From: Acidobacteriota bacterium
Lineage (GTDB): Bacteria > Acidobacteriota > Terriglobia > Bryobacterales > Bryobacteraceae
Assembly: GCA_023436715.1 (NCBI GenBank)
Contig: JAEZIJ010000129.1
Span: 5,460 to 69,459, forward strand
Length of the DNA stretch: 64,000 nucleotides
Direction of reading: 5' to 3'
The number at the start of each line of letters is the position of its first letter. The first letter of the stretch is position 1. The notes under the pieces are model-generated. The model saw only the letters and a program-made list of their open reading frames with translations, ran no database searches and was not told the origin of the DNA. The translations under genes and the position numbers were made by a program. Shown here piece after piece: positions 22,801 through 30,002 of the stretch.

Positions 22801-23202
22801 CCACCCCAGGAACTCGATCGCGCTGTGGCGCGCGTCGAGCAGGCATTGCTCCGTACGCTGGCGAGCCACCGCGGTCGCTGGATTCTCGCAAGCCGGCCGG
22901 GCGCGCGCTGTGAGTACGCGATGGCCGGACTGCTGGAGGGCGAGATCGTCCATATTTCGGTCGATCGAACTTTCGTGGATGAAGACGGCGCTCGCTGGAT
23001 CGTCGACTACAAGACCAGCGATCACCAGGGCGGGCGCCTGGATTTCTTCCTGGATGAGGAGCAGCGGCGCTACCGCGATCAGCTGGAGCGGTACGCCAGA
23101 TTCCTGGCGCCGACTGGCGCTGTGAAGTTGGGCCTGTACTTTCCCCTGTTGGACGGCTGGCGTGAATGGCAGCCGGCTGAGGATAAAGGAGGACAAAGTT
23201 GA
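19819..23202 (+). CDS. AddA/RecB-like UvrD-family helicase-nuclease
   Basis: A 1127-residue superfamily 1A helicase fused to a nuclease. Walker A is QAPAGSGKTELL (about 28-39), motif Ia is AITFTRKAAGEM, motif II is LLVDEFQDTS (about 420), motif III is GDPMQSIYRFRQAE, motif V is LMTIHKAKGLQFETVI, and motif VI is LLYVACTRAVRRLHL. The C-terminal PD-(D/E)XK core shows Asp in SVDRTFVDEDG, IVDYKTSDHQG and QLERYA. With the preceding gene it forms an AddAB-like double-strand-end resection pair with two nuclease centres. The following gene starts at TTG within this stop codon (TTGA), with AAAGGAGG seven bases upstream, so translation is coupled. Confidence 0.92.
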   Translation: MSTSAARVSSDDAARRRALDPSASFLVQAPAGSGKTELLIQRFLALLALVREPESIVAITFTRKAAGEMQDRILKALARAARNEIPAKPHERRSHDLALDALDRDRRQGWDLLSHPSRLRIQTIDSLCASITRQMPWLARLGAQPAVTEDADFHYLEAARRTLALVEEEGAWSPPLETVLAHLDNNVPQAAKLIVQMLRFRDHWLHLTVEGAASREELERAMENAASDGLALASELFPEPLRNLTVELAAFAAGNVPEAHPLRACAGLTAWPQPLAAERAVWDGLCALLLTGEGDAFRKEPTAGFPGFSKEKVAALRKLYRDRKEQARGLYQALQGESALREALARVKLLPPVRYTDAQWQVMESLLRVLKLAAANLRLVFREAGEVDFNEIATSARIALGDAAEPSELALGLDARIQHLLVDEFQDTSVSQFELLEKLTAGWEPGDGPTIFLVGDPMQSIYRFRQAEVGLFLKVAEGAAGPISPEFLRLDANHRSQAGIVNWVNEAFRRIFPQVGDVATGAMTYSQSEPRNPEEPGEAVTVHALRKGEDAAEAALVVQVVQEARATDPAGKVAILVRARSHLAAIVPALKEAGLAFRAIEIDRLSERSVVRDMLALTRAMLHLADRPAWLAILRAPWCGLELGDLHALVDGRPDAVVWDLLGEERGGISPDGAARILRLQNVLARAFAERGRMTLRRWVERTWWALGGPACAGSDDAPQDAADYLDLLEKHERAGDLPDFDGFRKQVDQLYARPDPRADGTLELMTIHKAKGLQFETVIVPGLGRVPRPDSPALLLSAERPRPEGVDRLLASIRETGGGQDPMYEYLRDVERFKAANEDIRLLYVACTRAVRRLHLIGHAVEDASGKVNPQSGSLLERLWPGLREDEKQRFAKRCAASPEQAPGVRPAGVQLSRMPVDWTPPEIPGPLPLRPAPRIRDEQRSYLWVGDTLRHVGTVVHGTLEEIGREGLEAWDEARVRASRDAHRTALANLGTPPQELDRAVARVEQALLRTLASHRGRWILASRPGARCEYAMAGLLEGEIVHISVDRTFVDEDGARWIVDYKTSDHQGGRLDFFLDEEQRRYRDQLERYARFLAPTGAVKLGLYFPLLDGWREWQPAEDKGGQS

Positions 23203-24284
23203 AGTTCCTGCATACGTCAGACTGGCAGATCGGCATGGGCGCCGCTCATGTGGGCGAGGCCGGGGATCGCGTTCGCCGGGAAAGGCTTCGGGCCGCCGAG
23301 CGCGTTGTGGCAGCCGCCCGCGAAGCCGGTGCCGAGTTTCTGCTGCTTGCCGGCGACACCTTCGAACATAACGGCGTGGACCGGCCCTCCGTGCAGCAGG
23401 TTGGTGACATTCTGGCCGCCGCCGGCCGTCCGGTTTTCCTGATTCCCGGCAATCATGATCCGCTGACGCCGGGTTCGGTCTGGGAACATCCCGTCTGGCA
23501 GGCCGCGAATCTGCATGTTCTCCGCACTGCCGAGGCCGTCGACCTCGGCTCCGCGAAGCTGTTCCCGTGCCCGCTTGTGGAAGCCCATAGCCGGCGGGAT
23601 CCGACCCTCTGGATCACTCCGGACGGTGGAAACACGATCCGTATAGGCATGGCGCACGGCTCCGTCGAAGGCGTGAGCGACGATCTCGATTATCCCATCG
23701 CCCGGAACGCCCCGGGACGCGCGGGTTTGGATTATCTGGCCCTGGGACACTGGCATTCCTACGCGCCCTATTCCGATGCGCAAGCCACCGTTCGGATGGC
23801 CTACTCCGGAACGCACGAAACCACGAAGTTTGGAGAGCGTGAAAGCGGCAATGCGCTCATCGTGGAAATCGCTTCCCCTAGCGGGGCGCCGCTGATTCAG
23901 CCTGTGCGCACTGGAGGGCTGGCCTGGCGCGACGTGGTGTGCGATCTGCGGACCGCCGGACAGGTCGAGGAAGTCTTCTCGGAAATCGACGGGATCGAGA
24001 AGCCCGATTCGGCTTTGGTTCGCATTCGTCTCACTGGCCTGATCTTTGCGGCGGATCTTCCGAAGTTCAGGCAGCTTCGGGACATCATGGACTCCAACCG
24101 CTTCTTGTTTGGGCGCATGGACGATTCGGGGCTGCGGCCGGCCCCGGAGGACGCGGCGTGGGTGGATGCGCTGCCGGACGGGATTCTGAGGGAAGCGGCG
24201 CTCCGGCTCAGGGAGACGGACGGCGAAACTGCGGCCAACGCGCTAATCGAACTCTACTCGCTCGCCCAGGAGGTGTCCGCGTGA
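23199..24284 (+). CDS. SbcD/Mre11-like DNA repair exonuclease (metallophosphoesterase)
   Basis: A 361-residue calcineurin-like phosphoesterase with the Mre11/SbcD metal motifs: HTSDWQIGM (a DxQ variant of the usual DxH), LLAGDTFEHN, PGNHDPLTPG, MAHGSVEG and LALGHWHSYA, then SGTHETTKFGE. The start is TTG at 23199, fixed by AAAGGAGGACAAAG just upstream and by the 4-base overlap with the helicase stop. In the family this subunit cuts DNA ends and hairpins together with an SbcC/Rad50 ATPase, which is exactly the next gene (GTGA overlap). The DxQ in motif I should be noted when predicting metal use. Confidence 0.9.
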   Translation: MKFLHTSDWQIGMGAAHVGEAGDRVRRERLRAAERVVAAAREAGAEFLLLAGDTFEHNGVDRPSVQQVGDILAAAGRPVFLIPGNHDPLTPGSVWEHPVWQAANLHVLRTAEAVDLGSAKLFPCPLVEAHSRRDPTLWITPDGGNTIRIGMAHGSVEGVSDDLDYPIARNAPGRAGLDYLALGHWHSYAPYSDAQATVRMAYSGTHETTKFGERESGNALIVEIASPSGAPLIQPVRTGGLAWRDVVCDLRTAGQVEEVFSEIDGIEKPDSALVRIRLTGLIFAADLPKFRQLRDIMDSNRFLFGRMDDSGLRPAPEDAAWVDALPDGILREAALRLRETDGETAANALIELYSLAQEVSA

Positions 24285-27013
24285 TCGTACATTCCATAGA
24301 AGTCAAAGGTTGGCGATGCTTCGTCAACAAAACCCGCCTCGGTCCATTAGGCGAGGGGATCAACGTGGTGCACGGGCCGAACGGGGCAGGGAAATCAACG
24401 CTGTTCCAGGCGATGGTGCGCGGACTGCTCGACAACTACAGCGTAGGCGGCGAGGAAGCGCAAACGCTGCGGCCCTGGGGCCGAACGCTTGCTCCGTCGG
24501 TGACCGTCGAGTTCCGGGATGGTGGAAACGAGTACCGGATCTCGAAGCAGTTCCTCGACAAGCCGTCCTCGCTGCTGGAGCGCCGGGACGGGGGCGCGTT
24601 CATGGCCCTCGCCGAGAACAAAACGGCGGATGAGCAGGTTCGGCAAATGCTACGCGCCACGGGCCGCGGCAAGGGCCTTGCGGATGTGGAGAACTGGGGC
24701 CTGGCGCAAGTTTTGTGGACGCTGCAAGGCGATCTCGAACTGGTGAACGTGACCAGCGACGTGGTTGCAAGTATCCGAACCATGCTGGGCGCGCACTTCG
24801 CCGGACCACGCGGCGGGCGATTGGAGCAGCGCATCGACGAGATATACAGGGAGTACTTCAGCAAGGGCGGCGTACCGCACAAAGGGAAGAACGCTCCGCC
24901 GGCGATCCAGCTTGCAGCCGATCTTGAGAAGGCCAAGGAACGGCTGGCGGAGGCGCGTCAACGCCTGACTGAGTTCGAAGAACGGGCTTTGGCGCTGGAG
25001 GGAATCCGCGCCGAGAGGGCGCAGGCATCGCGGAACATCGCGGCAGCGTCCGCGGCGCGCGAAGCCGCTCGCAAGCAAGCGAGCGATTATCACGCTCTAG
25101 CGCTGGAGCGGGGACGGCGCGCGGGACAGTTGCAGAGCGCCGAGGCCGAGTATCAGCGGATCTTCGAGCGGATCGAAGCGATCCGCAAAGCGGCGGCGCT
25201 GGCGGAGGGAGCCCGGCGCGAAGCGGAACGGCTGGATGCTTCCGTTCCACCTTTGCGCCGTGCCGAAGAAGAGGCGCGCGCCGAAGCCCAGCACCGGCTG
25301 ACGGCGTTGGAAAATGCACGCGGCAGGCAGGCCGCCGTCGTCACGGCAAGAGAGGAGGCGAACCTCGCGGCCCAGTACGACAATGGCCGCCGCACGATAG
25401 GAGAGCTCTCTCGAAAGCTGGAACAGGTCCGCGCGGCAGCCGAGCCTATTGCCGCGCTACGGCGCGAACGCGATGCCCTGATCGCGCCGGACCCAACGGC
25501 ACTGAAGGCTATCCGCAAGACGTTCAAGTCGCGGGACGACGCGCAGCTTAAGCTCGAAGCCGCGCTGATGCGGATCGAAATCGAGCCGGTGCGCGAGGCC
25601 TCGGTGACGGTGCTCGAAGGCGAGAAGCCCGGAGCGTTTGCCCTGCGCGCGGGAGTCGCCGAGACTTTTCATGGCTGGCCGGCCGTCGTGCTCGAAATCG
25701 AAGGATTGGGACGAGTGCGGGCTCGCGGCTCTGCGGAGAACGTGGAAGAGCTGCGCGCCGAACGCAATAAAGCAGCGGCGAAGCTGGCCCGCCTGACGGA
25801 ACCGTTCGGCACGGCGGATCTCGAAACGCTTGAGGCCCTTTCGGAACGCGCCGCGAACCTGGAGGGCGAAATCGGCCGCCATGAGGCCGGCCTCAAAGCA
25901 ACGCTTGCCGGGAAAACGGCCGACGCGCTCACTGCTGAACATGCCAAGTGGGAAATCGTGATTGCCGGCATCGAAGCGCAGCGGCCGGCGTGGAAGACGG
26001 AACCTCCGGACGCCGTCGCACTCGAACGGTCCGCGGCGGAATTAGATCGCGAGGTCCGGGCTCAGGTTGCCGCCGCCGAACGCGATTGGACCGCCGCCGA
26101 GGCATTGGCGTCCAGCGCGCAGAGGGACGCCCAGGCCGAAGCGCTGCGCCTCGATGCCGCTCGCAAGGCGCTCACTGACGCGGAGCGACGACTCCAGGAG
26201 TTGCGGAGCGACGGCAAGACCGATGCGGAACGCGACCAGGAACGGGTCGCCGCCGCCCTTAAGTCCGACGCGGCGCGCGCATCTCTGGCCGGGATCGACA
26301 AACAGTTGGAAAAGTTCGCCTGTGATCCGGCCGATGAAGTGCGAAGCCTGGAAACACAACTCGCGCGCATGGGTGAGATGGAGCGCGAGGCGTTGGAGCG
26401 AGAAAAGCTGGCGGAGGGCGCACTTTCGAAGGATGCTGCGCAGGGCCCGTATCAGGCGGTTACCGCCGCGGAGGAGGAGGTCGCCGCCATCACGCCTCGT
26501 CTCGCTCGCGAACAGGCTCGCATGGAGGCCGTCAAGCTCCTGTGGCAAACGGTAACGGATTGCCGTACCACGGCAGTCGCGGCGGTCGCCGCTCCAGTCG
26601 AGTCCGTTGCATCCAGTTTGTTGCACAGAATCGCCGGGGGCCGTTTCGGCCGGATCCGCCTGGGCGAGACATTACTCCCCGAGGACCTTCTGGCCGGCGG
26701 GCCGGAGGAGCCAGTGCCCGTGATGCTGGACGACGCTTCCGGAGGCGAACGGGAACAGGTGTTTTTCGCAACGCGGCTCGCTCTGGCCGAAGTTCTCGCG
26801 CGGGAAGAACGCCAACTCGTCCTGCTCGACGACGTGCTGACCGCGACCGACACGGCGCGAATGGCGAGGGTCATGCGCGTGCTGGAGGAATCGGCTGAAA
26901 AGCTGCAAATCGTGATTTTGACTTGTCACCCGGAGCGTTACGTTGCGCTACAGAGCGCCAGGTTCTTCGACATGGAACAGGTAGCGATGTCCCGCCTGGC
27001 CGCCGCACGGTAG
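24281..27013 (+). CDS. SbcC/Rad50-like coiled-coil ABC ATPase without zinc hook
   Basis: A 910-residue ATPase. The N-terminal head has Walker A HGPNGAGKST at about 31-40. Long charged coiled coils (about 205-420 and 490-780) surround a compact segment at about 425-490 (VTVLEGEKPGAFALRAGVAE, WPAVVLEIEGLGRVRARG). The C-terminal head has the ABC signature SGGEREQVFF and Walker B LVLLDDVLTATD. I find no CxxC in the middle, so the Rad50 zinc hook appears to be replaced by a small beta-rich hinge. The start is GTG 24281, inside the SbcD-like stop codon, with CAGGAGG upstream. It would partner the preceding exonuclease in opening and cutting DNA ends. Confidence 0.88.
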   Translation: MIVHSIEVKGWRCFVNKTRLGPLGEGINVVHGPNGAGKSTLFQAMVRGLLDNYSVGGEEAQTLRPWGRTLAPSVTVEFRDGGNEYRISKQFLDKPSSLLERRDGGAFMALAENKTADEQVRQMLRATGRGKGLADVENWGLAQVLWTLQGDLELVNVTSDVVASIRTMLGAHFAGPRGGRLEQRIDEIYREYFSKGGVPHKGKNAPPAIQLAADLEKAKERLAEARQRLTEFEERALALEGIRAERAQASRNIAAASAAREAARKQASDYHALALERGRRAGQLQSAEAEYQRIFERIEAIRKAAALAEGARREAERLDASVPPLRRAEEEARAEAQHRLTALENARGRQAAVVTAREEANLAAQYDNGRRTIGELSRKLEQVRAAAEPIAALRRERDALIAPDPTALKAIRKTFKSRDDAQLKLEAALMRIEIEPVREASVTVLEGEKPGAFALRAGVAETFHGWPAVVLEIEGLGRVRARGSAENVEELRAERNKAAAKLARLTEPFGTADLETLEALSERAANLEGEIGRHEAGLKATLAGKTADALTAEHAKWEIVIAGIEAQRPAWKTEPPDAVALERSAAELDREVRAQVAAAERDWTAAEALASSAQRDAQAEALRLDAARKALTDAERRLQELRSDGKTDAERDQERVAAALKSDAARASLAGIDKQLEKFACDPADEVRSLETQLARMGEMEREALEREKLAEGALSKDAAQGPYQAVTAAEEEVAAITPRLAREQARMEAVKLLWQTVTDCRTTAVAAVAAPVESVASSLLHRIAGGRFGRIRLGETLLPEDLLAGGPEEPVPVMLDDASGGEREQVFFATRLALAEVLAREERQLVLLDDVLTATDTARMARVMRVLEESAEKLQIVILTCHPERYVALQSARFFDMEQVAMSRLAAAR

Positions 27014-27021
27014 GAGAGACT

Positions 27022-27225
27022 ATGAATCAGGAAATCTTCGCACGTTACGCAGACATCAAGAAGTCAATCTCCAAAAGAGGGCCAAGTGGACGTATTCGGA
27101 GATCGCCCAGCAGCTCGAACGGGCTGAGGTCCCGTCAAAAGGAAGGACAAAAAGACGGAATTGCCAAGGCCGAATACAGCGACGTTCTCGTGTTCAAGGG
27201 CGCTGCGGCCGCGACGGCGGCCTGA
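27022..27225 (+). pseudogene. broken small protein, phage-like
   Basis: It starts with MNQEIFARYADIKKSI after a TAGGAGAG ribosome site. The text then breaks: the next recognisable piece (KRAKWTYSEIAQQLERAE) is in another frame, and the last piece (QKDGIAKAEYSDVLVFKG) returns to the first. Intact relatives, as I recall them, are about 90-residue phage-type proteins with a long helical middle and a WTYS segment. Here the middle has been lost and the frame disturbed twice. A 67-residue product could still be translated from the open frame. It follows the SbcC-like gene by 8 bases. Confidence 0.45.
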
Positions 27226-27562
27226 TCCGCTCGTTTCGAACCAAGCCAGACGTTGCTTTGCAGCAAACCCGGCGTGCTCGCGAGCGAGATCGCTCCCCTG
27301 ATCGATCACCTCGCTGACGCCGGTCTTGACCAGTTCCTTACCCGGCGGCGAGATGCTGGGCTTCTGGCCGCAAAGAACTGATAGAGGCGCGCGGCCTGGG
27401 AAGGTCGCTGGGCTGCACGATGAACGGTCCCGCCGGCTTATAGCGCACCAGGAAATCGACGTTCGCTCGCGGTTCCTCTTTCGGTTCGCCGCGACTTATC
27501 AGCAGCAGACTCCAAGACACGTGCCAAATGCAGAATGACCAAAGACCAAGTTGTTGATTTGA
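27226..27562. other. gap with no confident gene
   Basis: No frame here gives a recognisable protein. A minus-strand reading has a plausible phrase (RANVDFLVRYKPAGPFIVQP) but no good start, and it runs into the tRNA fragment. It may be more debris of the integration event marked by the neighbouring tRNA half and broken gene. Confidence 0.4.
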
Positions 27563-27607
<45 letters not shown>

Positions 27608-27730
27608 TCTAGGCACTCCTTTGATATCAATGAGATAACTGCGCGGGTGTTTGGTTCGGGTGCATCAAACACCTTGGAGTTTTCGGGTGGTTTTTCGGTC
27701 GCCGCTTAATGTAGTGGAAATGTAGTGTTC
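27608..27730. repeat. inverted and direct repeats beside the tRNA scar
   Basis: GGTGTTTG (27646-27653) and CAAACACC (27666-27673) form a perfect 8-bp inverted repeat with a 12-base loop. ATGTAGTG occurs twice in direct orientation (27709-27716 and 27720-27727), 11 bases apart. TTTTCGGGTGG and TTTTTCGGTCG lie between. These could be integrase core-flanking and arm sites; the reading is inference. The stretch also forms the 3' end of the cobalamin operon, three bases before the cbiJ stop, but no U-tract follows the inverted repeat. Confidence 0.4.
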
Positions 27731-28516
27731 CTACTTCGCCAGATCCTTCGTTTTCCTTTCCCGTGCCGCTAGGGTACGAAGTAGCTCTTTAACTGACCTG
27801 AACGTGTTTGTTGTCGTTTCCACTGGCCGACGGATAACCACAACGCGGCATTGCTCGAACCGCGCCGCTTCGGTCTTGGCCGGGACGCCGCCCTCAATTC
27901 CGCTGTCTTTTGTCACAATCGCGCCGGCGGCGATCTTTCGAATCGTGGCGCGGTTCTCCTCTACGGAGAACGGCCCACGCGCTGCAATGATGGCGGTCTC
28001 GGGCAAGCCAGCCAAGCGGCAGGCGGTTAGGGATTCCGGTAATGGTAAAACGCGGGCGAACACGTCGAGCCGGGTGCGCTGCGATTCTTGCACATAGGGG
28101 GTGAGGTGGCGCGATCCTACCGTCAGCAGCACGGGGCGGCAAAACGAGAAGGCAAGGCGCGCCGCTTCGGCGTGACCATCCGCGATGATGACTCCATCAG
28201 CTTCCGCCAAGTTCGTCTCGGGCCGCTGCCAGCGCAGATAAGGGACGCCAGCGGCACGCGCGGCCGCACGCGCATTGGCCTGTGCTTCGGTGGCGTAGGG
28301 ATGGGTTGCATCCACGAGCGCCGCTGCGCCGGCATCGCGAATGAGAGCCGCCATTCCGGCCGCGTCGAGCCGCCCACATCGACGCGATACCAGCGGGTGC
28401 TCCGGTAAGAGCAGGGCCGCTTCGGTGGCTGTCGAAACGACCACCGCGTACCCGGCAGCAGCCAGCGCCGCCGCCAAGGGCGCCGTCTCGCTGGTTCCAC
28501 CGAGCAGCAGAATCAT
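27731..28516 (-). CDS. cbiJ: cobalt-precorrin-6A reductase
   Basis: A 261-residue CbiJ/CobK reductase that uses NAD(P)H to reduce the macrocycle of cobalt-precorrin-6A. The N-terminal nucleotide loop is LLLGGTSETAPLA, the family motif DATHPYATEAQANA lies near residue 69, and TVGSRHLTPY and IVTKDSGIEGG are conserved further on. The length is typical. The start overlaps the stop of cbiH by four bases. It is the last gene of the riboswitch-controlled operon and abuts the repeats next to the tRNA scar. Confidence 0.94.
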   Translation of the reverse strand: MILLLGGTSETAPLAAALAAAGYAVVVSTATEAALLLPEHPLVSRRCGRLDAAGMAALIRDAGAAALVDATHPYATEAQANARAAARAAGVPYLRWQRPETNLAEADGVIIADGHAEAARLAFSFCRPVLLTVGSRHLTPYVQESQRTRLDVFARVLPLPESLTACRLAGLPETAIIAARGPFSVEENRATIRKIAAGAIVTKDSGIEGGVPAKTEAARFEQCRVVVIRRPVETTTNTFRSVKELLRTLAARERKTKDLAK

Positions 28517-29238
28517 ATTTCATACCCGCGTGGAGTGACCATTCGACCGCGCACGATGCGCGTGGAAGAGTTGCCGATCAGCACCACGCTGCGCATCCCG
28601 ATCTCCTCTGAGAGGAAATGGCCGAGATCGGTCAACACGATTCGCTCATCCTCCAAGCCCAATGCGGTAGCGATGCCAACGGGCGTTGAAGCGGCGCGGT
28701 GGCACAGAAAGACCTCCGCCGCCTCCTCCAATTGACGAACGCGGCGTCGGCTTCTCGGGTTGTAGAGCGCCACGGCCAAGTCGGCACAAGCGACGGCTTC
28801 CAATCGCTCACGGATCTGTTGCCATGGCACCAGCAGATCGCTCAGGCTAATGCACGCGAAGTCGAGCATGAGCGGCGCGCCCAACTGCGCAGCCGCGGCG
28901 AAGCACGCAGAGACGCCCGGAACGATCTCGATGGGGACGTCGATGCCAAGCTCATCGGCCTGTTCAAGTATGAGCCCGGCCATGCCATAGACTCCCGCAT
29001 CGCCCGAGGAGACAACAGCCACCGTCGCGCCTTCGGCCGCGCGGCACAATGCGGCCTTCGAGCGCTCCACTTCCTGGGTCATGCCGGTGGCGATGACCTC
29101 CTTGCCGGCGGTCAGGTCCTCAATCAGCTCCACATAGGCGTGATAGCCGACCACTACTTCGGCGCGCAGGATGGCTTGTTCGGCGCGGCGGGTGCGGTCG
29201 AGCGGGCTCCCGGGGCCGATTCCGACCACGTAGAGCAT
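28513..29238 (-). CDS. cbiH: cobalt-precorrin-3 C17-methyltransferase
   Basis: A 241-residue SAM-dependent tetrapyrrole methylase (CbiH/CobJ) that methylates C17 with ring contraction. The family loop VVGIGPGSPLDRT opens the protein. The SAM-site segment is VAVVSSGDAGVYGMAG, and EIVPGVSACFAAAAQLGAPL and YNPRSRRR follow, all typical of CobJ/CbiH. The oxygen-dependent route needs CobG, not seen here; CbiG and CbiD point to the anaerobic version. Its start lies 85 bases inside the end of cbiG, an unusually long overlap for this operon. Confidence 0.95.
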   Translation of the reverse strand: MLYVVGIGPGSPLDRTRRAEQAILRAEVVVGYHAYVELIEDLTAGKEVIATGMTQEVERSKAALCRAAEGATVAVVSSGDAGVYGMAGLILEQADELGIDVPIEIVPGVSACFAAAAQLGAPLMLDFACISLSDLLVPWQQIRERLEAVACADLAVALYNPRSRRRVRQLEEAAEVFLCHRAASTPVGIATALGLEDERIVLTDLGHFLSEEIGMRSVVLIGNSSTRIVRGRMVTPRGYEI

Positions 29239-30002
29239 TCCCGCGCCAGTGCCACGGTCACTCCGTGAATGATGGTCTTGGGTAGTAATAGACGCGTCCT
29301 CCTTCCAGCCAGCAATGCTGCGGGCTCGGCCACGGCAGGCACTCCGACTTTTCCTTCGACAAACGCCGAATGAGCAAATCCGCGCGACGATAGGCGAATC
29401 TCTTCGCTGGACACGAACCGCAGCGGAAGCCCGAGTTCGCGCGCCGCTTCATGCAGACCTGGTTCATGCGCCTTGACGTCCGCCGATGCGAGCAGGCGCA
29501 CCGAGCCGAGGTCCACGCCGACGTGAGCGAGCGCCTCGCGGACCGCGGCCGAGATGCGCTCGGCAGGCATTCCCTTGCGGCATCCCACGCCCACGATGAC
29601 GTCCTTCTGAGCTTCCGTTGTTGTGGTGATCACGGGCTCGGCTCCAACCAGGTTCGCGACGCGCACCGCGAGATCGTTCGCTCCTCCCTCGTGCCCGCTC
29701 AACAGGCTGATGCACCAGCGCCCGCGGACATCAAGCACCACCACAGCGGGGTCTTGCGTCTTGTGGCGCAGACAGCCGGCGACTGCACGCACCACTACGC
29801 CGCACGGCGCGGCGAAGATCAGGCTCTCCGCGAGCGGAAACAACTCGGCCGTCAAGTCTTGGATCTTGTCGAACGGAGTCGCGCCGGACACCGGGCCGGC
29901 CGACTGGTGAACGAAGAAGCGCACGCCGCCCAAACCCGCTTCAACAGCCGGATAGAGCGCTGCCCCTTCGCACGAGAGAGTGATGAAGGCCATGCGGCTC
30001 AT
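29154..30002 (-). CDS. cbiG: cobalt-precorrin-5A hydrolase
   Basis: A 282-residue CbiG that opens the delta-lactone of cobalt-precorrin-5A and releases acetaldehyde. The central signature is FAAPCGVVVRAVAG with DPAVVVLDVRGRW and SLLSGHEGGANDLA; the C-terminal domain has VGVGCRKGMPAERI. The ATG at 30002 overlaps the stop of cbiF (ATGA). Conserved CbiG sequence ends near HGVTVALAREC, after which about 25 Ser/Ala/Pro-rich residues continue within the cbiH coding region. The original stop may have been lost, giving the 85-base overlap. CbiG marks the anaerobic pathway. Confidence 0.94.
   Translation of the reverse strand: MSRMAFITLSCEGAALYPAVEAGLGGVRFFVHQSAGPVSGATPFDKIQDLTAELFPLAESLIFAAPCGVVVRAVAGCLRHKTQDPAVVVLDVRGRWCISLLSGHEGGANDLAVRVANLVGAEPVITTTTEAQKDVIVGVGCRKGMPAERISAAVREALAHVGVDLGSVRLLASADVKAHEPGLHEAARELGLPLRFVSSEEIRLSSRGFAHSAFVEGKVGVPAVAEPAALLAGRRTRLLLPKTIIHGVTVALARECSTWSESAPGARSTAPAAPNKPSCAPK

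Noticed and set aside
27646..27673. Intrinsic terminator after cbiJ
   Set aside because: The 8-bp stem has a 12-base loop and no U-tract on the minus strand; kept as a repeat instead.
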